DNA from: Fervidobacterium nodosum Rt17-B1
GTDB taxonomy: Bacteria; Thermotogota; Thermotogae; Thermotogales; Fervidobacteriaceae
Reading direction: 5' to 3'
Assembly: GCF_000017545.1 (NCBI RefSeq)
Contig: NC_009718.1
Coordinates: forward strand, 992,001 to 1,056,000
DNA length: 64,000 bases
Under the pieces are notes generated by a model. That model worked only from the letters and a program-made list of their open reading frames with translations. It was not told the DNA's origin and ran no database searches. Positions 17,702 to 24,945 of the stretch are shown here, one piece after another (positions within the stretch are counted from its first letter, which is position 1; each line of letters starts with the position of its first letter). The position numbers and the translations under genes were made by a program.

Positions 17702-18313
17702 ATGAACAAATTCGAAGAAGGGCGAAAACTTTTAAAATCAAATTGGGGAGAATTGGAGAAATTCACAAGTGACCAGAAAAAAGGTATACCAATGCCACCT
17801 TTTGAGAAACCTGTTGAAGAAGGTTGCATTCTAATCGACCTTCCAACAGTCAAACACCTTGGAACGAAAACAGTCTCTGAAGCGATAGAAAATAGAATGA
17901 GCCATAGAAAATACACAAACGAACCTTTGACAATCGAAGAATTGGCTTATCTACTTTGGACAACGCAAGGGATAAGGAATATAACACCAAAAGCAGCTTT
18001 TAGAACAGTACCTTCTGCAGGGTGTAGACATCCATTTGAAACGTACATATATGCTATAAACGTACAAGGACTTGAAGAAGCAATTTACAGATACTTACCC
18101 ATTGAACACAAACTTGTGCTCCACAAAAAAGAACCGCACCTTAGAGAAAGAATAATCAGAGCCACGCTTGACCAAACATTCGTTGGAACAGCAAGCGCGG
18201 TATTCATATGGACAGCCATACCATACAGAACAGAATGGCGTTACGGTCCAGCCTCACACAAAGCAATTTTACTTGACGCTGGTCACGTATGCCAAAACCT
18301 TTACAGCTTTTAG
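17702..18313 (+). pseudogene. Nitroreductase (SagB-type) gene truncated at a solitary CRISPR repeat
   Basis: The product resembles FMN-dependent SagB-type nitroreductases: MSHRKYTNEPLTIEELAYLL (phosphate and FMN-binding arginine block), TPKAAFRTVPSAGCRHPFET (with the PSAGCRHP motif) and the helix HKAILLDAGHVCQNLY. Normally that helix continues into a glycine-rich FMN segment and about 40-50 further residues. Here reading runs into the CRISPR repeat at 18306 and stops at TAG 18311-18313 inside it, adding only S-F. I infer a 3' truncation that removes part of the flavin site. The ATG at 17702 with GGTGGGGTGG upstream is chosen over GTG 17687. Confidence 0.8.
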
Positions 18314-18335
18314 CATACCTATTAGGGATTGAAAC
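18306..18335 (+). repeat. Solitary perfect copy of the CRISPR repeat
   Basis: All 30 bases are identical to the array repeat (starts GCTTTTAGCATACC, ends GGGATTGAAAC) and in the same orientation as the array 9.1 kb downstream. There is no second repeat or spacer on either side. It supplies the stop codon of the nitroreductase fragment (TAG 18311-18313) and, on the other strand, that of the ATPase (TAA 18324-18322). Confidence 0.97.
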
Positions 18336-19221
18336 ATTGCTCATCAGTCAAATTGTTATCTATGATATAATTAACCAACTGCTGGGCCGTGTTCATTCTC
18401 ATCTGTGGCGTGACCGACTTAATCTTATTTTGGTTATAGCTCAGCAGGTCTTCTACAGACAAAGATGGATTATTAAACATCCTCAATTGTTTTAATAATA
18501 AATTCGCATATTTCTTACCTATTATGCCTTTCAAGATTTCAAAACCATATTTATCCATGATTCGCTCATCAATACATTGGAACAATTTAGCCGCTCTCAT
18601 ATGGGCTCTCGGAGTTGGCACTATCTCTGGAAGGTTAAAATCTGAAGGCATTTGAAAGACTGAAGAGTCAAGTTTGTAAACACTCTCAAGCGCTCTAATA
18701 TACATCTCACCCTTGCCGCTTACATTATTAAGCGCGTACATCTCCCAATCATCAAACTTGTTAACTACTTTAAACCAAACAAACCTGTCGATATACGCTT
18801 GGTCAATAGTCACATTCACTTCGTATTTGTCTGTTTCCGGATTCATCGCTGCGGCAAGCCATGTGCCTTCTGGTAAAACATGAGTATTCAATCTTCTATC
18901 TAATAAAAGTTGCATAATAGCCGCTCTGACAGTCTCATGCGACCTATTAATCTCATCCAAGAACAAAATGGTATTTCCGTCTTTCGGCCACCATTCTGGC
19001 CTTAACCAGATCGTTTTATCACCATCTCTTGTCGGCATACCAATTAAATCACCAGGTTCCATTTGAGATAAAGATAAGACTATTACTTCCCTATTGTACT
19101 TTCTCCCAATCGACCTTATTACCTCCGTCTTACCCACTCCAGCATGACCTACAAGCATTGGAACTTCACCAGCAGACATTATTGCTGGTAGTATTTCAAA
19201 TAATTCGCTTGTTGTTGCCAT
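18322..19221 (-). CDS. MoxR-type AAA+ ATPase, probably truncated at its C-terminus
   Basis: The protein has an AAA_5/MoxR core: LVGHAGVGKTEVIRS (Walker A), GDLIGMPTRDGDKT, NTILFLDEINRSHETV (Walker B plus following Asn-Arg), and WLAAAMNPETDKYEV with the sensor 1 asparagine. MoxR ATPases remodel partner proteins, usually VWA or DUF2201-type proteins encoded just downstream. Here the frame passes from TDEQ straight into the CRISPR repeat, adding CFNP and stopping at the repeat-encoded TAA, and no partner follows, so both the C-terminal end and the partner gene appear lost. I prefer the ATG at 19221; the ATG at 19230 directly abuts GGGGAGGT. Function may be retained since the ATPase core is whole. 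Confidence 0.8.
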   Translation of the reverse strand: MATTSELFEILPAIMSAGEVPMLVGHAGVGKTEVIRSIGRKYNREVIVLSLSQMEPGDLIGMPTRDGDKTIWLRPEWWPKDGNTILFLDEINRSHETVRAAIMQLLLDRRLNTHVLPEGTWLAAAMNPETDKYEVNVTIDQAYIDRFVWFKVVNKFDDWEMYALNNVSGKGEMYIRALESVYKLDSSVFQMPSDFNLPEIVPTPRAHMRAAKLFQCIDERIMDKYGFEILKGIIGKKYANLLLKQLRMFNNPSLSVEDLLSYNQNKIKSVTPQMRMNTAQQLVNYIIDNNLTDEQCFNP

Positions 19222-19371
19222 AAGCAACATACCTCCCCATATTATTTAATATTGTTTAATTTACCTAAAAATATGGGCAAAGTACTTTAAAAGTCCTGTT
19301 GAAAGGCGCAGGCAATATTCAGAGGGCAAATTGTTTATTGAAAATGGTGGAAATGAAGAGAATAAAGTACT

Positions 19372-20481
19372 TTACTTGGGATTGAATACAACAATAGGCT
19401 TATGTGTTAAATTCAACTCAGTTCCTAAATCTCTTACAAAATCGTGGTCTATTAGATACGCATGAGAAATAGCGGACAACAATCCTGTAGGCAATTTATC
19501 ATCAGTTACCCTATCGAGGATATCAAGTTTGCTTTTTTTGTAAGTTCTTTTCGCAAATTCAACAATTGCGTACTTTTTGTCAAGTGATGTAAATAACTGA
19601 ATCATGTCCATTTCTTTCAATCTCTTAAGAAATACATACTGATCTTCTATATCAGTCTGGTTATATGGCTTAACCAACTCAAGCAATTCTCTGTTTTTCT
19701 TTCCCATCTTCCTAATAAACTTATTAAAATGATGTGGCGTTCTTATGTAATAAAAATCAATCCCGCGATTGACGGCATACAACCTTAAAGTCGCGAATTG
19801 AGGCTCGTAGATTAGAAGTTTCTTCGAAATGAGGTTTGTGAGAATTCTATCTGCGTACTCATCCCATTCTGAAGTCACATTTAAAATTCTTGTGTACAAA
19901 TCGTTGGGAACAGTATCTTTCACTTTATCGTAATGCTTTTCATTAGAAACAAGATATATGTATTTATACTTACCAGAAGCAATTAAATAAAACACATTAT
20001 TAATCAAAAACGTATACGGACCAGTGACACAATAAATCTCGTAATCAAAAGTGTCCGATGATACTTTATCAATACTTTCCGTGGTAGCCAAAACGTAAAA
20101 GTATCTGCTCCTTACCTCAAATGAATTCATATCACTTGCCAAACCACTCATTATAACCACATCTGTCAGAAGGTCAAAAGCGGGGGTAAAATACTTCTCA
20201 TTGCTCACGCTAGGTTTGATACTAACGACATCTTTAATAATCTCAAATGGCAGATAAGATTTGTTGTTTTCAATACCTAAAATACGTGTCCTTATTTCTT
20301 CAATCAAACTTCCATATTTCTTTACTATTAGCTCCATCGGTTTTCCGCTCATAGCGAATTCTGGCATATCATATTTCTCATAACGAATTACCCCATCAAA
20401 AGCTAATGAACTTAAAGCTCCATGAACTATACTAAGCAATAAGTCTAAAACCGATTGCAAGAAATTTACAAATTCAAGCAA
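19372..20481 (-). CDS. Unrecognised protein upstream of the MoxR-type ATPase
   Basis: A 369-codon open frame on the minus strand, upstream of the ATPase and separated from it by 150 bases. I recognise no family. It looks soluble, mixed alpha/beta, with strands such as YFYVLATTESI, YKYIYLVSN and KYAIVEFAKR and an N-terminal hydrophobic helix (FLQSVLDLLLSIVHGALSSL) that could be amphipathic. No P-loop, metal cluster or nuclease signature is visible. The TTG at 20481 has no ribosome site, so the true start may be internal. Codon use and composition resemble the neighbours. It may share a function with the ATPase; that is context only. Confidence 0.55.
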   Translation of the reverse strand: MLEFVNFLQSVLDLLLSIVHGALSSLAFDGVIRYEKYDMPEFAMSGKPMELIVKKYGSLIEEIRTRILGIENNKSYLPFEIIKDVVSIKPSVSNEKYFTPAFDLLTDVVIMSGLASDMNSFEVRSRYFYVLATTESIDKVSSDTFDYEIYCVTGPYTFLINNVFYLIASGKYKYIYLVSNEKHYDKVKDTVPNDLYTRILNVTSEWDEYADRILTNLISKKLLIYEPQFATLRLYAVNRGIDFYYIRTPHHFNKFIRKMGKKNRELLELVKPYNQTDIEDQYVFLKRLKEMDMIQLFTSLDKKYAIVEFAKRTYKKSKLDILDRVTDDKLPTGLLSAISHAYLIDHDFVRDLGTELNLTHKPIVVFNPK

Positions 20482-20573
20482 CGAAAAAACAATACTTAAG
20501 CCTTTTATTATACTTTAACGTGCGTAAGTTATACAAAAAATAATGAAAAATTAACATTATATTTACAACAACA

Positions 20574-20582
20574 TGGTATAAT
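20574..20582 (+). promoter_or_regulatory. Extended -10 promoter of the cas operon
   Basis: TGGTATAAT (20574-20582) lies 30 bases before the chosen cas6 start, in the gap following the divergent 369-codon gene. It matches the extended -10 pattern seen elsewhere in the window; no clear -35. Confidence 0.6.
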
Positions 20583-20611
20583 AAAAATGAATTTTGAACC
20601 GGGGTGATATC

Positions 20612-21334
20612 TTGAGGGGGATTCTAACATTAAAACTTGATAAACCACTTACCCTTCCCATCCATTACAACCACATACTCCAAGCCGCAATTCTAAACCT
20701 TCTCAGTGATGAGAACTACTCTAAATTTATCCACGATACTGGTTTTCAATTTGGTAAAAGGCGATTTAAAATGTTTACCTTCTCGAGGCTCGAGGGAAAA
20801 TTTTCAATTGATATAGAAAGAAAAACGATAACATACTTTGAAAGAGCGTATTTACACATTTCAACAATAGAAGATAAATTCATAGAATACGTCGTAAACA
20901 ATCTACTTCTCGAAGGTTTGGATATCAAAGGTGAAAGAATTCACGTAGACAAAATAGAGTTAAAGTCAAATACGACTAACTTTGGAAAAATCATAACAAA
21001 ATCACCGATAGTTGCTTATAGCACATTTGAATTAAATGGTCGCAAAAAGACATATTATTACAATCCAAAAGAAAAAGAGTTCCAAGAAATTTTGGCAAAC
21101 AATTTAATAAAGAAATATATAGCTTATTTTGAAAAAGAACCTAAAAATAGATATTTTGAAATAACACCTGTCTCAAATCTCAAGGAAAGTATAGTTATAT
21201 ATAAAGGCACGGTTATAAGAGGTTGGAATGGTATCTTTCAAATTAATGGTTCTGATGAATTAATAAATATTGCATATTACACGGGATTAGGTGCGAAAAA
21301 CTCGCAAGGTTTTGGTTGCTTTGAATTCATATAA
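20612..21334 (+). CDS. cas6: CRISPR-associated endoribonuclease Cas6
   Basis: Cas6 cuts the pre-crRNA within each repeat, leaving an 8-base 5' handle (ATTGAAAC here). The 240-residue protein begins with a strand typical of RAMP proteins (ILTLKL), has an early histidine in PIHYNHILQAAILNLL that is the likely catalytic base position for this subtype, and ends in the glycine-rich RAMP loop GLGAKNSQGFGCFEF. TTG 20612 is preferred: GGGGTGAT lies seven bases ahead, whereas TTG 20594 precedes that ribosome site. First gene of the type I-B effector operon. Confidence 0.9.
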   Translation: MRGILTLKLDKPLTLPIHYNHILQAAILNLLSDENYSKFIHDTGFQFGKRRFKMFTFSRLEGKFSIDIERKTITYFERAYLHISTIEDKFIEYVVNNLLLEGLDIKGERIHVDKIELKSNTTNFGKIITKSPIVAYSTFELNGRKKTYYYNPKEKEFQEILANNLIKKYIAYFEKEPKNRYFEITPVSNLKESIVIYKGTVIRGWNGIFQINGSDELINIAYYTGLGAKNSQGFGCFEFI

Positions 21335-21355
21335 TTATCATTGGAGGTGAAAAAT

Positions 21356-23269
21356 TTGCTAGAAGGTATAGTTCAAATTGGCAGGGCTTTATTGGAAAAT
21401 AAAAGTCTTATCGATAGTCTTATAAAAGAACTACCAGCCAAAGATAAAAAAGGAAATCTCTATCATGTTTTGAAACTAAAATTCAGTAAGGAAAATTTGG
21501 AGTTGGATGTTTCAGAGGAAATAGATAGTGATACCGCAAGAAAATACCTGTACATCGGAACAGCAGATGGCCCTAATGCCCCACAATGGTACGCAGCTAA
21601 TAATAAAATAACATATTTTCTATCAGAGACACTTTTTAACTTAACAAATATTGATTTTGGGGAACCATTAAATCAAAAATTAAAGCACATTTTTGAAAAG
21701 TTCTATGTTGACTTAGGGCCAGGCATTAAAAGTAAGTATAGATATGCTCTAAATTTGTATTACCTAGATCCAAATGTAGATGTTAGAAAATTATACGAAG
21801 AATACTCAAAGCAAAACCAAGGAAACGATAAGGGATTTCTAAAAGTTCTTGAAAAACAATTTGAAAAAATACTGTTTGAAAATTATGAGGCTAAGCTAAA
21901 TGAATTCGGTCTATTCGTAATATATATTGATGGTGAACCTTTAAGCAAATATGAAGAATATAGGAGAAAAGTTTTAGAATATAAAAGTTCAGGCGAAAAG
22001 AGTGAAACGAGTTCTAAAAAAGAGAAGAGTAAAGATTTACGATGTAATATATGTGGTTCTACTGAAAATTTAACAGATGACCTGAAGAAAATGAAGATAA
22101 AATACTATACGAACGATAAAATAACATTTGCAAGTGAACTCGATCCAAATAAGTTCTACAAAAATATGGTTATCTGTCAAAATTGTTTGAATGCTATCCT
22201 TGCAGCAGAAACATATCTTGATAACAAGTTAAAAACTAAGTTAGGAGATCTAAGCTTGTATATTTTTCCACATTTTATATACGGTGAACCTCTAAATGAA
22301 AGTGAGCTTGATTTAGTTGTTGATAAAATCATAAATTCGTATAATATAGTAAAAAATTTAAAAGGTGTTCAAGAATTCGAAGAAAAAATTTTGGGAATAA
22401 CTGATGAAAACAGATATTTTTTAGTTAATTTCCTGTTTTTCAAAAAATCACAGCAAGCTACAAAAATACGAAGATTTATAAAAGATGTGCCTCCATCCAT
22501 CTTTGATAGAATCGCAGAAGCCTCAAAATGTGCCCGTGAAATTGTAAAAAAAGCTATTCAAATGAATTATGAAACATACATAGATCTCCAGAAAATATAC
22601 TACCTAATTCCCGTTAAAGTAAGCGCAGGAGAAGTGACAGAGTACAAGTATATACTAGATTTTTATGAAAGCCTATTAACTTTTAAACCTATAGAAAAAG
22701 AAACATTGATAGGTAAATTTATAGAAGCCACTAAGGTAATCTACTTACAAAAAAATGGTTATAACATAAATAAGGACAGCTTAGAATTCTACATTCTCAA
22801 CGCTAACATGCTTGTAAAATTTTTAGAAAAAATGGGAAATTTAAAGGAGGGGAATACATTGGATACGAGCAAATTAAACGTTAGGGAAGATATAAAAAAT
22901 TATATTTCCACAATGGGTTATGATGAGCAACAATCTGCAATGTTTCTTCTTGGCATTTTGATTGGTGAGATTGGAAACAGTCAGTACAAAAAATACAACA
23001 GTGACAAAAAACCAATTCTTAATAAGTTGAATTTCAATGGAATTGATAAATCAAAAATAATTAAAATAGCAAATGAAGTGTATGCTAAATTGGAGCAAGA
23101 AAAGATAAGAAAATACCATGAAACAACTTACGCTGAGATGAAAAGACTTTTGGACGAAAACCTTAAAAATTGGAAATTAAATAAAAATGAAAATTTATTT
23201 TATATTCTCTCAGGATATTCTTATGCAACACTAAAAACTATTATGAAGGGGGAGACTGAAAATGGATGA
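21356..23269 (+). CDS. csh1: Cas8b/Csh1 (TM1802 family), large subunit of type I-B Cascade
   Basis: Cas8b is the large subunit of the I-B surveillance complex and takes part in PAM recognition. The protein of 637 residues matches Csh1/TM1802 in length and position. A zinc-finger-like pair of CxxC motifs is visible: CNICGSTENL and CQNCLNAIL (about residues 230-280). The C-terminal 136 codons form an all-helical region that probably is also translated separately (see the 22859 entry). TTG 21356 is chosen because TTGGAGGTG immediately precedes it; an in-frame TTG at 21341 is itself part of that ribosome site. Its 3' end overlaps cas7 by eight bases. Confidence 0.9.
   Translation: MLEGIVQIGRALLENKSLIDSLIKELPAKDKKGNLYHVLKLKFSKENLELDVSEEIDSDTARKYLYIGTADGPNAPQWYAANNKITYFLSETLFNLTNIDFGEPLNQKLKHIFEKFYVDLGPGIKSKYRYALNLYYLDPNVDVRKLYEEYSKQNQGNDKGFLKVLEKQFEKILFENYEAKLNEFGLFVIYIDGEPLSKYEEYRRKVLEYKSSGEKSETSSKKEKSKDLRCNICGSTENLTDDLKKMKIKYYTNDKITFASELDPNKFYKNMVICQNCLNAILAAETYLDNKLKTKLGDLSLYIFPHFIYGEPLNESELDLVVDKIINSYNIVKNLKGVQEFEEKILGITDENRYFLVNFLFFKKSQQATKIRRFIKDVPPSIFDRIAEASKCAREIVKKAIQMNYETYIDLQKIYYLIPVKVSAGEVTEYKYILDFYESLLTFKPIEKETLIGKFIEATKVIYLQKNGYNINKDSLEFYILNANMLVKFLEKMGNLKEGNTLDTSKLNVREDIKNYISTMGYDEQQSAMFLLGILIGEIGNSQYKKYNSDKKPILNKLNFNGIDKSKIIKIANEVYAKLEQEKIRKYHETTYAEMKRLLDENLKNWKLNKNENLFYILSGYSYATLKTIMKGETENG
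22859..23269 (+). CDS. cas11b: Probable internal translation product: Cas11b small subunit
   Basis: Inside csh1, and in frame with it, a strong ribosome site AAAGGAGGGG (22843-22852) is followed after eight bases by TTG at 22859. Translation from there yields 136 residues, all helical (begins LDTSKLNVREDIKNYIS), ending at the csh1 stop. Separate expression of the Cas8 C-terminus as the Cas11 small subunit has been shown for type I-B, I-C and I-D systems. The locus has no separate small-subunit gene, so this fits well. Experimental proof for this locus is lacking. Confidence 0.65.
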   Translation: MDTSKLNVREDIKNYISTMGYDEQQSAMFLLGILIGEIGNSQYKKYNSDKKPILNKLNFNGIDKSKIIKIANEVYAKLEQEKIRKYHETTYAEMKRLLDENLKNWKLNKNENLFYILSGYSYATLKTIMKGETENG

Positions 23270-24170
23270 AAAAGAAAAAAGTAAGGTTAATAACAGTGAG
23301 ATTTTATTCATTTACGATGCTCAACTTTGCAACCCTAACGGTGATCCAGACGAAGAGAACAGACCAAGGATGGACAATGAAAGAGAAATAAACTTGGTTT
23401 CGGATTTAAGGTTAAAAAGATATATAAGAGATTATTTATACGAAAAAGGCTACGATATATTCGTAAGAAAAATTGATGACAAGCCAGTGACTGCGGAGAA
23501 AAGGATGGAAGATTTTAAAAATTCAAAAGAAGATGAAATCCTAAGTAAACTTATAGATGTTAGATTGTTTGGTGCAACAATGCCAGTAAAAGGAAATAAC
23601 AGAGCTTATATAGGGCCCGTACAGTTTAATTGGGGATATTCACTCAACAAAGTCGAACTTCTTGAAGCAAGTATAACTTCACAATTTGCAACAAGCGAAA
23701 ACGCGCAGCAAGGAACTATAGGAAAAGATTTCAGAGTAAAGTATTCACTAATAGCATTTTTTGGAGTTGTAAGTGGCAGAAGAGCTGAAAAAACAAAACT
23801 AACCAACGAAGACTTAAAATTACTGGATGAAGCAATGGTAAAAGCAATCCCACTTCAAGCTACGCGAAGCAAAATAGGTCAATATCCGAGATTGTATATG
23901 AGAGTTGAGTACACAGATTCTGAAACAGTACTTGGTGATTTCAGAGATTTAATAAAACTTGAAGAAAAAGTTGAAAGTATTAGAGATATCAAAGAATGCG
24001 CTTTGGATATCTCTGAGCTTGTGGAAACTTTAAAAAACAACAAAGAAAAAATAAACAAAATATACTACTTCGCAGATAAAAATCTAGAACTTAAAGTAAA
24101 TGGTGAAGTTAAAAAACTAAAAGATGCTTTGGCAGGTCTGGGAGATGGAAAACTTGAAGAAATAAGGTGA
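23262..24170 (+). CDS. csh2: Cas7/Csh2, Cascade backbone subunit
   Basis: Csh2 (Cas7 family) forms the helical backbone around the crRNA spacer. At 302 residues it has the family signature YDAQLCNPNGDPDEENRPRM near residue 17, where asparagine, glycine and the acidic-proline stretch are conserved, followed by VSDLRLKRYIRDYL and the central VRLFGATMPVKG block. ATG start with AGGGGGAGACTGAAA, overlapping the csh1 end by eight bases, so translation is coupled. It should be the most abundant subunit. Confidence 0.93.
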   Translation: MDEKEKSKVNNSEILFIYDAQLCNPNGDPDEENRPRMDNEREINLVSDLRLKRYIRDYLYEKGYDIFVRKIDDKPVTAEKRMEDFKNSKEDEILSKLIDVRLFGATMPVKGNNRAYIGPVQFNWGYSLNKVELLEASITSQFATSENAQQGTIGKDFRVKYSLIAFFGVVSGRRAEKTKLTNEDLKLLDEAMVKAIPLQATRSKIGQYPRLYMRVEYTDSETVLGDFRDLIKLEEKVESIRDIKECALDISELVETLKNNKEKINKIYYFADKNLELKVNGEVKKLKDALAGLGDGKLEEIR

Positions 24171-24174
24171 AAAT

Positions 24175-24885
24175 ATGGAATTCTTAGTATTTGATATAAA
24201 GGGAAAATTTGCACACTTTAGGAAATTTTACACAAATTCTTCTTCGCTCTCTTATTCAATTCCACCGAGAACAACGTTGGAGGGAATTATTGCAGCAATT
24301 TTAGGTTTTGAAAGGGATAGTTACTATGAAATATTAAATGCACAAAAGTTAAATATAGGACTTAAAAAAGCAACTCCAACAAGAAAAATTATTCAAACAT
24401 TGAACTATATAAAAGCTAAAACTCCAAGTAATGTGTATGACCCAGACGAACATACACAAATTCCATTTGAAATTATTACTTCGAATGATAAAGTAATATA
24501 TAGGGTTTATGTTAACCATGTTGATCAAACAATAATGGAAGATTTAGAATACAGATTGAAAAATAACAAATTTTGCTATATCCCTTATTTTGGTGTCGCT
24601 CCCTTTAATATCTCAATAGATCTCAAAGGAAAATTTCAAGCAGAACCAAAATTTAGCGAAGATTTTGTGAAAGTATCATCTGTAATTAGAAGAAACTTGA
24701 TATCTTCTTTAAAAGTGGAAGAAGAAGTAATTTTACTAAAGGAAAAAATGCCAAGAGATTTTTCTAGAGAAAGGACAGTCATAGAAATGGAAGACTACAT
24801 TTTTGAAGAAAGTGGAAAAGCAATAGAAGTTAAGCTTAACTCACATTATTACGTTATAAATGAGGAAAATATTGTTTTAATGTAA
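24175..24885 (+). CDS. cas5h: Cas5 (subtype I-B), crRNA handle-capping subunit
   Basis: Cas5 binds the 5' handle of the crRNA and caps the backbone. The 236-residue protein starts FLVFDIKGKFAHFRKFY and has SYSIPPRTTLEGIIAAILGF, the conserved PPRTTxxGhhAAhLG block of Cas5h/Cas5t proteins. The frame begins with ATG four bases after the csh2 stop. A hairpin with a T-rich tail follows directly after its stop. Confidence 0.92.
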   Translation: MEFLVFDIKGKFAHFRKFYTNSSSLSYSIPPRTTLEGIIAAILGFERDSYYEILNAQKLNIGLKKATPTRKIIQTLNYIKAKTPSNVYDPDEHTQIPFEIITSNDKVIYRVYVNHVDQTIMEDLEYRLKNNKFCYIPYFGVAPFNISIDLKGKFQAEPKFSEDFVKVSSVIRRNLISSLKVEEEVILLKEKMPRDFSRERTVIEMEDYIFEESGKAIEVKLNSHYYVINEENIVLM

Positions 24886-24886
24886 T

Positions 24887-24915
24887 GGTGCCGAATGGCA
24901 CCTTTCTTTTATTTT
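24887..24915 (+). terminator. Terminator-like hairpin between cas5 and cas3
   Basis: GGTGCC (24887-24892), loop GAAT, GGCACC (24897-24902), then TTTCTTTTATTTT. The short GC-rich stem with a U-rich tail fits a weak rho-independent terminator or attenuator inside the cas operon. Confidence 0.5.
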
Positions 24916-24945
24916 CTAACTTCAAAGCTAATTGGAGGGTTAAGA

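Noticed and set aside
19378-19392. GGGATTGAATAC at the 3' end of the 369-codon gene as a degenerate CRISPR repeat
   Set aside because: Only about nine consecutive bases match and the upstream part of the repeat is absent; chance cannot be excluded.
24895-24945. ATG at 24895 as cas3 start
   Set aside because: It lies in the hairpin after cas5 with no ribosome site; GTG 24946 has GGAGG at the right distance and begins at the HD domain.
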